NCBI RefSeq assembly: GCF_000003815.2 | Contig: NC_049991.1 | Coordinates: forward strand, 9,742,506-9,804,505 | Length of the DNA stretch: 62,000 nt | Direction of reading: 5' to 3' | Origin: Branchiostoma floridae | Taxonomy: Eukaryota > Chordata > Leptocardii > Amphioxiformes > Branchiostomatidae | Part shown: positions 21,401-32,699 of the stretch, in pieces | Position numbering within the stretch: the first letter of the stretch is position 1 | Layout: every line of letters begins with the position of its first letter | Notes under the pieces: generated by a model | The model's input: the letters and a program-made list of their open reading frames with translations, nothing else | Databases searched by the model: none | What the model was told of the DNA's origin: nothing | Translations under genes and position numbers: made by a program

Positions 21401-24400
21401 TAATCACATACATGTAATTATGATTTTTAGATACACAATTTTGTGTATTTGTGCAATAATTTGTAGTTTGTCAATAATTATTGCCGTTACTGACCTTTCA
21501 GTCCGTTTGTCTTCAGCCACACCTCGGAGGTTTTTGGCTGGAAGTTTGGAGTCTCGATGTTGAGCGGTCCGCTGTGGTTGGGAGGGCGGGGCAGGAACCT
21601 GGACTGGGGGAGCTTCTCTACCTCATACGAGATCTGAAATGGTACGACCCAATTAACCAAAATATTGAAAATGTTCAGGGCAAAACCTTTCACTTGCTTT
21701 TCATATCTTATGTGACAAACGATTTAACTTTCCCTTCAATACATCTACCTCTAAAGTTTGAGCCAGTTTGAATTGCCTCTCCCTACTTTGAAAACCTGAA
21801 CTCTGAAAAGTTTTTTTTAACCCAATAGATTGATCTCGACAGTCAATCACATTTATACATCAAAGACTGAGATGGTGGCTGCATGTCTATCAAATATTTG
21901 CATTTTTCATTTTTCATTCTTTTAATCTGATGGAGGTCGGCAGGTCAATGGGAATGGTCTATACAAAAATTCACATTCCACTCGATATTTATCCCAATCA
22001 TCTCCCAGGATTCCCTCTGACATTTACCTCATTCATGATGCTGATGAGGGCATCTCCCATCATGCCTGTCCTCATCTCCTTGATCTTGGCGATGACGTCC
22101 TGGGCTCTCTTGGACTCCCGCAGGAGGATGCTGATGTCTGTGCCTGTGTAGATTTGCTCCTACAGAAATGTATACTTTAAAGTTAATTGTAACTGTTATA
22201 TATATTAAATTTTTACTTTATGATTAAATGCTCAAAACGTCATATGTATATCCAATTAATGCCAGTGCAATGTCCAAGTGGGTAGAGTGTTTGCCTTTCA
22301 TTCGGTAGGTCATGAGTTTCATCCCCGGCCAAGTCATACCTATAAGGTACGTAATGCTACTTTTTCTGCAGCATTTGTGTATGGTACTTGTAAACATGCA
22401 CCACTACCAGTAGACTAGCCTGCTGCTGTGATTGCACAAAACTGTGTGGCCCAGGGCTACAGACACAGAGAAAGGCGCCACCCAATGCGAAAAGAATGAA
22501 TTTTTTCTTAAACATCTTAATAATAAGTTGTATAGTCGTATGTCTTAAGTTTAGTAAAAAGGAACAAACTTCAGCGATATAAAAGTATGACCATACCGTG
22601 CAGCCTGAAGCATAACAGTGGTACCTCCCTCCAGATCTTTCAGCAAGTGTTCTTAGTGTCACCTATTGGTGAGTAGGATAGAAAGAGACATTCAAGTACA
22701 TTGTAGTTACATGTAGATCTATCATCAATGAAGGTCACTAATGAAAAACAGAGGATATTATCTGAAATGTCTGACCATTTACAAAATATCCAGTTTCCTG
22801 AGTGACTTTTATATCAAGTATAGACTGTAGTATCTTTCAACTGTGTGCTCTAACTGAACAGTATTTATCATATAGCAATAGCCTTGATAATCCTTTGACT
22901 CACGTTGGTCATGTGATTGCTGCAGTCGTAGGCAACTGTGTGGATGGGTAGTGCCCTTCCCACCATGCACTGCTCCACGTAGTTACAGAGGATCTCAGTG
23001 GTCTGGTCGGGGCTGGAGAAACAATAGTACAAAAATGGCATCCAACTGTTGTCAGCCTGTTCTAACTNNNNNNNNNNNNNNNNNNNNNNNNNNNNNNNNN
23101 NNNNNNNNNNNNNNNNNNNNNNNNNNNNNNNNNNNNNNNNNNNNNNNNNNNNNNNNNNNNNNNNNNNTCCCCCGTATAGAGTTGGGTAGTAGACGGAATC
23201 ACATCAAATACTTCTGCTTTGACAGCTCATTAAGAAAAGTCCCTTGCTTTTTCCATTGTTTAAGACATGAACAAAGTTTTTCTTACCAGTTGCCCAGTAT
23301 GATGAGTAAGTAGTTGACTTTCTTGACCGTCAGAACCTTCTTCAGTGCCCTGAGTAGGTTACAGCCCCCGGTGCCCTCTCTCCTGGCCATCCACTCACGG
23401 GCCTCCTGAAGTCTGTATGGGAAACAAACATTTGTCTAACATGAAAACAAGTGAAAACAAGTTGAGCTCTTCAAGCAAATCTGCCCCTGACCATCCACAT
23501 CCGAACCAAGGTTGGCGCTGGGTTGAGAGTAGTCTGGAATCCATTCAGTCCTATTCTAGCACCAGTTTTTTCTTTTGATTGCATCCAACTAGGGTATGAT
23601 TTTTGAAAATAACAGTCACTTGGCGCAGTTATTCTATAAAGAATAGTACACAACCTGACAAACTACCTTCTGGCCACAAATTACATGTACCTTACTAATA
23701 GCTTACTCCCAACCATGGTCCAAAGAAGGTATATTGTGATTTCATTCTGATTATGACTTTGTCAGACAAGTCCTTCATTCTGTAATCTATTTTTCTAAAT
23801 CCTTCACATGTATAAAGTAAACAGGAATTTTCAAGTAGCCAGTGTCAATATGACATTTTATTGGCTTATACACACATTGCTCTGACTGTTATGCAATTTC
23901 TGCCCGTGGCCTACGTGTATTGTACTGTTTACAATCTAAATAAAGTCAAAACAGCAACGTTACTTACGTTCTGACATTGACATCTCTGACGTTGTCCCAG
24001 AGCGGCTGCACATCTGTGCCGAAGGACATGAAGTACAGACCGTCCTTCGTGCTCAGCTGTTCATCTATCAGGTGCTGCAGATGCAAATATATTCATCAAG
24101 TGACTCATCACTTTAAAATGGTCCATCATTACAATACATTGTAGTACTCACATGTACAGGGTTTGATACAAACTAGTATATATTTCTGAATGTGTTTCTG
24201 AAAACTGAATGTGTTCTTGGAAGCAATACATCATACACATTTTACAAGGAATCTAAAACATTTAACTGTATGAGTGACTGACTACTACAAAGATTGAGTG
24301 GTACTAAGCAACACCACAATATTTTACTAGGGAATCTAAAACATAACCTGCATGTACTGTAATGGTTGAGTGGGACATGTAATGTCACTTACCACAATTT

Positions 24401-27400
24401 CATCCTTGAAAGCATTGATCCTGCCAAATGCACAGTTTGCATCTGATGTGTCAATCAAAACAGCAACCTTGGTACCCTTCACCAGACCAAAGTGCTGGAA
24501 AACAACATTAGAACAGAAGAAAAAGTGTAAGATACATCAAAATATATTAGGCCACATCAATTTAATTTCTTGGTTCACGGATTCGCTCGCTCCTATTTTT
24601 TTGAAAAAAAATAAATAAATAAAAACTACCACTCAGCAAATTTTCACCATCAATGAAACCATTCACCAACTTTCTGGGATAGCGAATTGGGCTTTATATT
24701 ATAAGCTCCTTAAAGCGTGGGTACAGGTGCTGTTACTGTACAATAATAGTGTTTTTGTACTTTTTTCAAGCTGAAAACTTTTTTTCTTTATGTCTTGGAT
24801 TAGTCGTTACCTTTACCCCAACCATTTTACAATTTTTATTTTTATTTTTATTTCGCCCTTTCGCTCCATATTTTTTATGAAAAAATCCGTGAACCAAGAA
24901 ATTAAATTGGTGTGGCCTTACAGGAACAGAAAAAGATAATAAAACTTCTTGTCTTCAGCAATGCAAGAGTGGGAATAGTATGATATAATTCTGTGGGAAG
25001 TAACAAGTTGAAAGTAATGTTCATGCTGGAGTCACTCACCCGTTTTGTCCCTTGCAGAAGCCATTTTATTCTCTTGTGGTACTGTTCGATTGCTCTGAAA
25101 AGTACAGCAAAAATTAATTTTCAAAATTGTGATGAGATGTTACTGTGTAATATCATGTATCATCAACAAATTATTAAAGCATGACAATACTGGATGAGAC
25201 AGAGGAAGGGAATTTATTTGTATGCAAACTTCTCTCTTCACAAAAGCAAGCACATAAACTTTGAGAACTTACAAATTAAGTTTATACTCAAACTCGTTGA
25301 CATCAGTGGCTTCAAACTGGAGGTGTTTCATGGGTTTCTCTGAGCTCATCTTAGACTTGGGCCTGAATTGGAAAAAAATACAAACATTTAGATGCATTTT
25401 ATTTTACTTATACAGTTCATTCACATGCATTCAGTTAGTAGATACACTAATACATGACATTGTATATCAATCAATTCAAATTAATAGAACTAACTACCAC
25501 TAAAATGCTGGAAATGCAGTACAGGAAAATTCTAAACTAATCAACTGAGAAAAAAAAATTCCACAAAAATCAGTAAACCTGCTTACATTGGTACACATAT
25601 CAAATGCTCTGTAGCAACTATTGGGAGATGTAGACTCCATGTACATTTTGTAGACATCAAATAAACATAACATATTGTTAAGCACTCATATTATCAAATT
25701 CACTGAGGTTCCTTACTGAGTGACTTTCCCCTTGGTCAGTACGTCCTTTATCGTGAGCCCTTCATGTTCGATACTGTGGTTGATGAGCCACTCTTCTGAT
25801 GACTGCCCCTCCCCAAACCCAGCCTCCACATCCTTGGCTCTCTGTACAACAAGAAGCACACAGTAGTTATGAGGTGATTACCATCATAATACAGGTTGAG
25901 CCTTTGTGACGTCAACCCAGTCATTTCACAGACTCTTTACTTTCTAAACAGTAGAATACTCAATTTTGTTGATATCTGTAACTCAGAAAACTTTTATATG
26001 TCCAAACGAATAAAACAGGACAATATTTTATTTTGTGACGCATTGACGGATTCAGACACAGAAAAGCATTTTTCTAATTCAGAAATAGTCAACCAAAGCT
26101 ATACAGGAAAGTATATGTAGAAATATGGTCTGACTATTGACAAAATGTTTTTAGGATTATCTTTTTCTATAAAATAGAACTGAATATTCTATGATCAACC
26201 AAGACATAAAAATTTGAAGTTACTCTTTTCTTTTGGCAAAATTAGACTGTAGGAAATAGGACTATATTTTTTATTATTTCATTGAAAGGTTTTTGTGAAA
26301 TTATTAACTATTACTGACCAGGAGATTTTTTGTATGCTCCACTTTAGTAATGAACATGTCATTAGACAGCGGGTACGGCGCCGGCGGGATGTCGATGTCG
26401 CGCCACTCCGGCCGCTTCCTGCTCTCCGTGATGAAGGTCTCATCTGGTTGGCTGGAGGCATCGTGGAGACGGCGTACAGTTTCAGCCTCATCGGAGGAGA
26501 TCTCTTCTTCCGCTAGTGAGCTGGGTGGTACAGAGAAGACGTATTCATAACAGTTGACACCAATATACATGTATATGGTATTCTGTACATCTAATCATAC
26601 TAGTAGAAAAGGAACTTTCCTGTTTATATAATACATTTTCATTAATTATATAGCTTGAAGTGGATAGTGGCAGGGGTTCCTGTCAAGTCTAATCTATGTT
26701 GAAAAGTCACAGAATCAAAATTGATGAAAATATTTCCACTGAAAGCAACCAAAGGCTTCACTAGTATCATGAGTTTATTTTATCTATTTTGGATGATAGC
26801 CTATGGGGACATAACTTACCTTGGACTGACATCCATTCTACAGCATTGAGAAATAATGTAAAATATTGGCACATCTATTTGAGTACAGATCTATATAATG
26901 ATTGTATCAATACATGGCTGACTGGCTATACACACAAGTGCTACAATGTCATTTTTTTGCCGCATTTATTTTCCAGCAAAAATCTGAGAATGTGTAAAAA
27001 ATGAATTGGTGTGGCCACAAGGGCATAACTAAATTAAAATATCAAATCAATAAACTAAGGATGTTTTCCTTTTCTTAGCATTGGGCCTGTAAATTTTTTG
27101 CCATTAAACAGCCAAAGAAAATAAGTTGTAAAAGTGAGTTGGCAGTAGCATGATGGTCAAGTGTACATACTGATGTAAAATCCTTCCAAAGCCACCATTT
27201 TTATTTCAATCTGCAATTTTTTTAGCATCAGTGTTGCAAGGTGGCAGAGCAGACAGGGACATAAACTGGTGGTGTTGGTGCCAGGTGCCCACCCATTACA
27301 CCTGAAATACCACAGCTACACCTGCACCTGATACATGTGTTCCCACCACTGCTACTGCAAACTGTACCCATAGCTGACTACACTACGGGAGAAAACCTGC

Positions 27401-27972
27401 AAAGGGGAATGCTTTAGATGCTAAATGCTACATAAAAAGATCACAAATCGTAACATTGTGATTAACTATAAAGGGGATATTTATGAGCTTTATGCTATTT
27501 TACGGTTGTTACTTTACAAAGATTAATATCATTATGTTATTTTATATTTGATGATGCTAAAAAAGAGACACCTTTCAATCTCCTTCGTCAGTCTATAAGT
27601 CATCCAGGGGAAAAATAGAAGAAGCTATGATAAGACCAACTTGCATGCTACACAAAACAATTTTTGTCGGTTTTCAACAGCCAAAAGGCAAAATTTTTGC
27701 TGCATGATTTGTGGTGTATATTCAAGCCAATTGATCAGCTTCTGTGTCTTTCACATAAAAATATACCGAGTGAAAGTGACTATCGTGTAATGCTGACTGA
27801 AGCAGAACTTTACATTGGAACCTGAAAAACAAGGTGGATAAGGTTATGTACGCCCCCCTCCCAACAACCCACATATTCCCCAACAAATGAACGGGATATG
27901 TTAGGGATGTTACAGCGTATGTTGGGGATTTAAAACGAATCCTTACCTTGTCTCACTCTCCTCTGTAGCCAT
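9422..27972 (-). CDS. VWA3A: von Willebrand factor A domain-containing protein 3A, complete
   Basis: This is a complete VWA3A gene, whose family is associated with motile cilia. I read 33 coding exons on the minus strand, each with AG/GT borders and consistent phase. They sum to 3696 bp: 1231 residues plus stop, against roughly 1180 for human VWA3A from memory. The start ATG at 27970-27972 has G at -3 and +4. Exon 1 (27947-27972) gives MATEESETS across the junction. The stop TAA is at 9422-9424. Three vWA domains lie near residues 175-350, 520-710 and 979-1150, separated by WLKTNGLKGKKLNLYQVL-type and WLKKYSLLKLGLDLH-type modules. The tail motif PPFEGDDLRRLGAEIMKARQ and the lack of a long region after vWA3 favour VWA3A over VWA3B. 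Intron 8 contains an assembly gap (23068-23167). Confidence 0.95.
11952..12232. repeat. CCAAT-rich 29-31 bp minisatellite, array 1
   Basis: Imperfect tandem copies of a unit like ACCAATCAGCACCAAGGACA with a variable ACACTAGTG tail, in VWA3A intron 28. Copies decay toward the right. A related array lies in intron 16 of the same gene (19298-19481). Confidence 0.85.
13079..16343 (-). CDS. VWA3A: VWA3A exons 19-27: basic connector and second WLKK module
   Basis: Exons 16278-16343, 15923-16039, 15637-15718, 15059-15163, 14590-14687, 14261-14379, 14054-14087, 13566-13674 and 13079-13116 encode residues 723-978. The first five give a lysine- and arginine-rich connector (AMLVDSVKRRAEERRALKY, then KKALIPPKP) that is likely flexible. 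Exons 24-27 read WLKKYSLLKLGLDLHKLC, then KYCSIFPSVEIK, a helical GVVKHLQLLPHELEEYE segment, and GSRRVFGVITEKK leading into vWA3. Two of these exons are very short (34 and 38 bp), but their borders and phases fit on both sides. Confidence 0.9.
16421..17082. mobile_element. Possible MITE with GGKGCACACCCCAGTT ends
   Basis: The left end GGTGCACACCCCAGTT (16421-16436) is matched, inverted, by AACTGGGGTGTGCCCC at about 17067-17082. The 660 bp between has no reading frame of note. It sits in VWA3A intron 18. No target-site duplication was clear, so boundaries are approximate. Confidence 0.45.
17193..21633 (-). CDS. VWA3A: VWA3A exons 12-18: connector and second vWA domain
   Basis: Exons 21495-21633, 21259-21362, 20580-20875, 20289-20363, 19682-19826, 18090-18285 and 17193-17263 encode residues 381-722. 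Exons 12-13 carry the VWLKTNGLKGKKLNLYQVL module. Exon 14 gives the helix YQKRLGAIVKTYEKRVDWL and then RVVILVDLSVM. Here the DxSxS loop is DLSVM (Asp526, Ser528, Met530), again lacking the last serine. The strands GVYLFTSGVPDQE and LKLHCILFSADD follow, and then GRGRFHWFNESG. Intron 16 (between 18285 and 19682) contains a CCAAT-rich minisatellite, and intron 17 contains tRNA-like and LINE-tail debris. Confidence 0.93.
17491..17570 (-). mobile_element. tRNA-derived SINE-like fragment
   Basis: On the minus strand TTGGCCGAGCGATTG (A-box-like, about 17550-17564) is followed by GGGTTCAATTCCC (B-box-like, about 17496-17509), with a long variable-arm-like spacer between, as in Ser/Leu tRNAs. Terminal pairing is weak, so a functional tRNA is unlikely. 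Confidence 0.5.
17574..17700 (-). mobile_element. LINE-like 3' tail
   Basis: On the minus strand, sequence ending ...CTTGTCCCATGCTC is followed by an AATAAAATAAAATAAATAAA-like tail, typical of a truncated non-LTR element 3' end. It abuts the tRNA-like fragment at 17491-17570. The boundaries are estimated. Confidence 0.4.
19298..19481. repeat. CCAAT-rich minisatellite, array 2
   Basis: Five to six copies of a unit like ACCAATCAGCACCAAGGATA with a GGCAATTGATG tail, in VWA3A intron 16. It shares its core with the array at 11952-12232 but has its own tail sequence. Confidence 0.85.
22028..27972 (-). CDS. VWA3A: VWA3A exons 1-11: N-terminus and first vWA domain
   Basis: Exons 27947-27972, 26319-26520, 25717-25841, 25273-25362, 25040-25094, 24393-24494, 23968-24074, 23287-23412, 22904-23012, 22597-22662 and 22028-22159 encode residues 1-380. 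The start is acidic and probably disordered. A helical lead-in (AIEQYHKRIKWLLQGTKR) precedes the first vWA domain. Its metal-site loop reads DTSDA (Asp181, Ser183, Ala185), so the third MIDAS ligand of the DxSxS motif is missing. The domain ends near SGGRYHCYASGC. Exon 11 (EQIYTGTDISILLRES) starts a helical connector. Confidence 0.92.
22270..22330 (+). mobile_element. tRNA-derived SINE-like fragment
   Basis: AAGTGGGTAGAGTG (A-box-like) and GAGTTTCATCCCC (B-box-like) are spaced as in a Pol III internal promoter, in VWA3A intron 10, on the strand opposite to the gene. No full cloverleaf forms. Confidence 0.5.
23068..23167. other. Assembly gap (100 N)
   Basis: A run of exactly 100 N, probably a placeholder of unknown size, inside VWA3A intron 8. 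Confidence 0.99.
24550..24917. mobile_element. Harbinger-type MITE
   Basis: A 368 bp element whose ends are long inverted repeats of about 33 bp starting GGCCACATCAATTTAATTTC (left) and GGCCACACCAATTTAATTTC (right, inverted). It is flanked on both sides by TTA (24547-24549 and 24918-24920). A 3 bp TTA/TAA duplication with GG-starting ends is the PIF/Harbinger signature. It has no coding capacity and lies in VWA3A intron 5. Confidence 0.75.
26999..27015. mobile_element. Solo end related to the 24550 MITE
   Basis: The string GAATTGGTGTGGCC here matches the right terminus of the 24550-24917 element, in VWA3A intron 1. No partner end or duplication was found nearby, so it is a remnant at most. 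Confidence 0.35.
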
Positions 27973-28079
27973 ATCTGCAACTTCTTTCCCTCTTATTTCC
28001 CAGGACTAATGGACATCAAGGACAAACGAAGAAGCCCCTAATACGTTTCAAAATGGCGCAAGTCGCTATTGTGTATCGG

Positions 28080-28094
28080 GTTGCCAATGGCTAC
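28080..28094. promoter_or_regulatory. RFX X-box-like site in the VWA3A promoter
   Basis: GTTGCCAATGGCTAC matches the imperfect inverted repeat bound by RFX factors: half-site GTTGCC, 3 bp spacer, and GGCTAC with one mismatch to GGCAAC. It lies 108 bp upstream of the VWA3A start codon. RFX factors drive many ciliary genes. Confidence 0.55.
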
Positions 28095-28102
28095 TTCCGG
28101 GT

Positions 28103-28109
28103 TGTTTAC
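28103..28109. promoter_or_regulatory. Forkhead (FOXJ1-type) site in the VWA3A promoter
   Basis: TGTTTAC fits the forkhead consensus TRTTTRY exactly. It lies 9 bp from the X-box-like site, and a further RFX half-site-like TAGCAAC follows at 28114-28120. An ETS-like CTTCCGG sits between the two. Confidence 0.45.
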
Positions 28110-28559
28110 GGTCTAGCAACGACATCTAGCAGCCATGTTACAAATTGCATATTCCTTCCCGTAATGCATCTGGGTAAGGAGCGCTCCCGGTGCCAGCCAT
28201 ATGGGGAGGACAGGCCGGGGAGAGTAGGCCGGGGAGAGGGGGCCAGACTGTACCATTGTACGTGTAGGGGGGAATGCACAGTAGTATTGCAATCACATCT
28301 GTGTCCTCTAAAACAAATTTCTGGCGCCCCCTAAAAGACGTGATTTCTTGGATTACCACATACTTATGCTATGGCAAAGTGGGGACTCTTAGTTAAACAA
28401 AAAACAACAAAATTATATAAACCTCTAACAGCGACACCTACCGGAGTGAGTGTCCTTTCTTACTGTCTTGCAAAATCCTACATTTTTACCGAACTAAAAG
28501 CCTCATCGACATTAAACTAAACATAGAAGTTTGTCCAAACTCATTTCAAGTGTTCTAAA

Positions 28560-29831
28560 ATGTCAACGCGTCGTACTTCAAGTGACAGATTTAACAGACA
28601 GCAAGGCGTAATAACGTCAGAGTGCCATAAAGTTGACATATGCGGTCATGTGGAAGCCAGAGCGGGTTTCAACCATTTTAATCGCATTAATAGCTTCATC
28701 GACAATAAACTAAACATACAACTTCAACCAAACTCTTTTCAATTACACCGGTGTGTCTACGCTACGTACTCAAAGTGACAAATTTAACAGACATCAATGC
28801 GTAATGACGTCGGGGTACCATAAAGTTGACAAGGAAATCATGGCGGGTTTTCCACTGTTCTGACCTAATTCAAAAAGTCATAGAGTGAGAGACAATAAAC
28901 TAAACATAAAACTTCGACCAAACTCTTTTTCATTACACCGGTGTGTCTACGCTACGTATTCAAAGTGACAAATTTAACAGACATCAATACATGTACGTAA
29001 TGACGTCAGGGTACCATAAAGTTGACATATGCGCTCAGAAGGAAGTCAGGGCGGCTTTTCCACTGTTTTGACCTAGTTCATAAAGCCATAGACAATAAAC
29101 TAAACATACAACTTCGACCAAACTCTTTTTCATTACACCGGTGTGTCTACGCCACGTACTCAAAGTGACAAACTTAACAGACATTAATGCGTAATGACGC
29201 CAGGGTACCATAAAGTTGACAAGGAAATCATAGCGGGTTTTCCACTGTTTTGACCTAATTGAAAGGGTCATTGACAATAAAGTAAACATACAACTTCGAC
29301 CAAACTCTTTCCATTTACACCGGTGTGTTGACGCTACGTACTCAAAGTGACAAATTTAACAGACATCAATGCGTAATGACGTCAGGGTACCATAAAGTTG
29401 ACAAGGAAATCATGGCGGGTTTTGTTTTGACCTAATTGAAAGGGTCATTGACAATAAAGCAAACATACAACTTGGACCGAACTCTTTTAGATTACACCAG
29501 TGTGTCTACGCCACGTACTCAAAGTGACAAATTTAACAGACATCAATGCGTAATGACGTCAGGGTACCATAAAGTTGACATATGCGCTCAGAAGGAGGTC
29601 ATGGCGGGTTTTCCACTGTTTTGACCTAATTCAAAAAGTCATAGACAATAAACTAAACATACAACTTCGACCAAACTCTTTTTCATTACACCGGTGTGTC
29701 TACGCTACGTACTCAAAGTGACAAATTTAACAGACATCAATACGTAATGACGTCAGGGTATCACAAAGTTGACATATGCGCTCAGAAGGAAGTCAGGGCG
29801 GCTTTTCCACTGTTTTGACCTAGTTCATAAA
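28560..29831 (+). repeat. Left-arm tandem units of the foldback
   Basis: Units align on ACACCGG at 28745, 28935, 29135 and 29317, then 29494 and 29688, so the period is 177-200 bp. Two length classes alternate: one contains ATATGCGCTCAGAAGGAAGT, the other AAGGAAATCATGGCGGG at the same place. Confidence 0.85.
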
Positions 29832-30436
29832 NNNNNNNNNNNNNNNNNNNNNNNNNNNNNNNNNNNNNNNNNNNNNNNNNNNNNNNNNNNNNNNNNNNNN
29901 NNNNNNNNNNNNNNNNNNNNNNNNNNNNNNNNNNNNNNNNNNNNNNNNNNNNNNNNNNNNNNNNNNNNNNNNNNNNNNNNNNNNNNNNNNNNNNNNNNNN
30001 NNNNNNNNNNNNNNNNNNNNNNNNNNNNNNNNNNNNNNNNNNNNNNNNNNNNNNNNNNNNNNNNNNNNNNNNNNNNNNNNNNNNNNNNNNNNNNNNNNNN
30101 NNNNNNNNNNNNNNNNNNNNNNNNNNNNNNNNNNNNNNNNNNNNNNNNNNNNNNNNNNNNNNNNNNNNNNNNNNNNNNNNNNNNNNNNNNNNNNNNNNNN
30201 NNNNNNNNNNNNNNNNNNNNNNNNNNNNNNNNNNNNNNNNNNNNNNNNNNNNNNNNNNNNNNNNNNNNNNNNNNNNNNNNNNNNNNNNNNNNNNNNNNNN
30301 NNNNNNNNNNNNNNNNNNNNNNNNNNNNNNNNNNNNNNNNNNNNNNNNNNNNNNNNNNNNNNNNNNNNNNNNNNNNNNNNNNNNNNNNNNNNNNNNNNNN
30401 NNNNNNNNNNNNNNNNNNNNNNNNNNNNNNNNNNNN
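29832..30436. other. Assembly gap (605 N) at the foldback centre
   Basis: A run of 605 N lies between left- and right-facing copies of the same repeat, where an assembler would be expected to fail. Confidence 0.99.
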
Positions 30437-32290
30437 ACAGTGGAAAAGCCGCCCTGACTTCCTTCTGAGCGCATATGTCAACTTCATGGTACCCTGACGT
30501 CATTACCCATTCATGTCTGTTAAATTTGTCACTTTGAGTACGTAGCGTAGACACACTGGTGTAATCTAAAAGAGTTCGGTCCAAGTTGTATGTTTACTTC
30601 ATTGTCAGTGACCCTTTCAATTAGGTCAAAACAGTGGAAAACCCGCCATAATTTCCTTGTCAACTTTATGGTACCCTGACGTCATTACGCATTAATGTCT
30701 GTTAAATTTGTCACTTTGAGTACGTGGCGTAGACACACCGGTGTAATGAAAAAGAGTTTGGTCGAAGTTGTATGTTTAGTTTATTGTCAATGGCTTTATG
30801 AACTAGGTCAAAACAGTGGAAAAGCCGCCCTGACTTCCTTCTGAGCGCATATGTCAACTTTATTGTACCCTGACGTCATTACGTACATGTATTGATGTCT
30901 GTTAAATTTGTCACTTTGAATACGTAGCGTAGACACACCAGTGTAATGAAAAAGAGTTTGGTCGAAGTTTTATGTTTAGTTTATTGTCTATCACTCTATG
31001 ACTTTTTGAATTAGGTCAGAACAGTGGAAAACCCGCCATGATTTCCTTGTCAACTTTATGGTATCCCGACGTCATTACGCATTGATGTCTGTTAAATTTG
31101 TCACCTTGAGTACGTGGCGTCAACACACCGGTGTAAATGGAAAGAGTTTAGTCGAAGTTGTATGTTTACTTTATTGTCAGTGACCCTTTCAATTAGGTCA
31201 AAACAGTGGAAAACCCGCCATAATTTCCTTGTCAACTTTATGGTACCCTGACGTCATTACGCATTAATGTCTGTTAAATTTGTCACTTTGAGTACGTGGC
31301 GTAGACACACCGGTGTAATGAAAAAGAGTTTGGTCGAAGTTGTATGTTTAGTTTATTGTCAATGGCTTTATGAACTAGGTCAAAACAGTGGAAAAGCCGC
31401 CCTGACTTCCTTCTGAGCGCATATGTCAACTTTATTGTACCCTGACGTCATTACGTACATGTATTGATGTCTGTTAAATTTGTCACTTTGAATACGTAGC
31501 GTAGACACACCGGTGTAATGAAAAAGAGTTTGGTCGAAGTTTTATGTTTAGTTTATTGTCTATCACTCTATGACTTTTTGAATTAGGTCAGAACAGCGGA
31601 AAACCCGCCATGATTTCCTTGTCAACTTTATGGTATCCCGACGTCATTACGCATTGATGTCTGTTAAATTTGTCACCTTGAGTACGTGGCGTAGACACGC
31701 CGGTGTACTTTAAAAGAGTTTGGTCGAAGTTTTATGTTTACTTTATTGTCTATGACTTTTTGAATTAGGTCAAAACAGTGGAAAACCCGCCCTGACTTTC
31801 TTCTGACCGCATATGTCAATTTTATGGCACTCTGACGTCATTACGCCGCGATGTCTGTTAAATTTGAGACTAGTAATACGTAGCGGAGACATTCCGGTGT
31901 AAACAGAAGGGGGTTGGTTGAAGTTGTATGTTTAGTGTATTGTATATGAATTTTCAATTAGGTCAATAGCATGGAAAACCCGGCCTGACTTCCTTCTGAC
32001 CGCATATGTCAACTTTATTGTACCCTGACGTCATTACGCATTGATGTCTGTTAAATTTGTCACTTTGAGTACGTAGCGTAGACACACCGGTGTAATTGAA
32101 AAGAGTTTGGTTGAAGTTGTAAGTTTAGTTTATTGTCGATGAAGCTATTAATGCGATTAAAATGGTTGAAACCCGCTCTGGCTTCCATATGACCGCATAT
32201 GTCAACTTTATGGCACTCTGACGTTATTACGCCTTGCTGTCTGTTAAATTTGTCACTTGAAGTACGACGCGTTGACATTATAGTACACTT
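30437..32290 (-). repeat. Right-arm tandem units of the foldback
   Basis: The same 180-200 bp units in inverted orientation. A two-unit-scale block (30650-31020) recurs almost unchanged at 31250-31620, so a higher-order repeat of about 600 bp is present. Confidence 0.8.
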
Positions 32291-32699
32291 GAAACGAGTT
32301 TGGACAAACTTCTATGTTTAGTTTAATGTCGATGAGGCTTTTAGTTCGGTAAAAATGTAGGATTTTGCAAGACAGTAAGAAAGGACACTCACTCCGGTAG
32401 GTGTCGCTGTTAGAGGTTTATATAATTTTGTTGTTTTTTGTTTAACTAAGAGTCCCGACTTTGCCATAGCATAAGTATGTGGTAATCCAAGAAATGTCAT
32501 ATTTTAGCTTCCAAAACGGGCCATAGCTAGCCAGAAATGTGTTTGAGAGGACATAGAAGTGAGTGCAATAATGCTGTACTTTCTTTCCCTACAGGTACAA
32601 TGGTACAGTCTGGCCCCCTCTCCCCGGCCTACTCTCCCCGGCCTGTCCTCCCCATATGGCTGGCACCGGGAGCGCTCCTTACCCCACTCGGTTGTCATG

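Larger units (their letters stand above)
28172..32684. mobile_element. Large foldback structure with tandem-repeat arms
   Basis: The left arm from 28172 (GGGTAAGGAGCGCTCCCGGT) reappears inverted, ending at 32684. About 390 bp of each outer arm is unique sequence (to roughly 28560 on the left and from roughly 32290 on the right). Inward lie 180-200 bp tandem units: about seven on the left and more on the right in opposite orientation. The centre is a 605 N gap. Most units carry TGACGTCA and a CACCGGTGTG core. This is the architecture of foldback (FB/TU-like) elements. No target-site duplication was found, and no transposase is visible. Confidence 0.8.

Noticed and set aside
29769-30584. Long frames spanning the 605 N gap
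   Set aside because: They are open only because N codons do not terminate translation; the flanks are repeat units.
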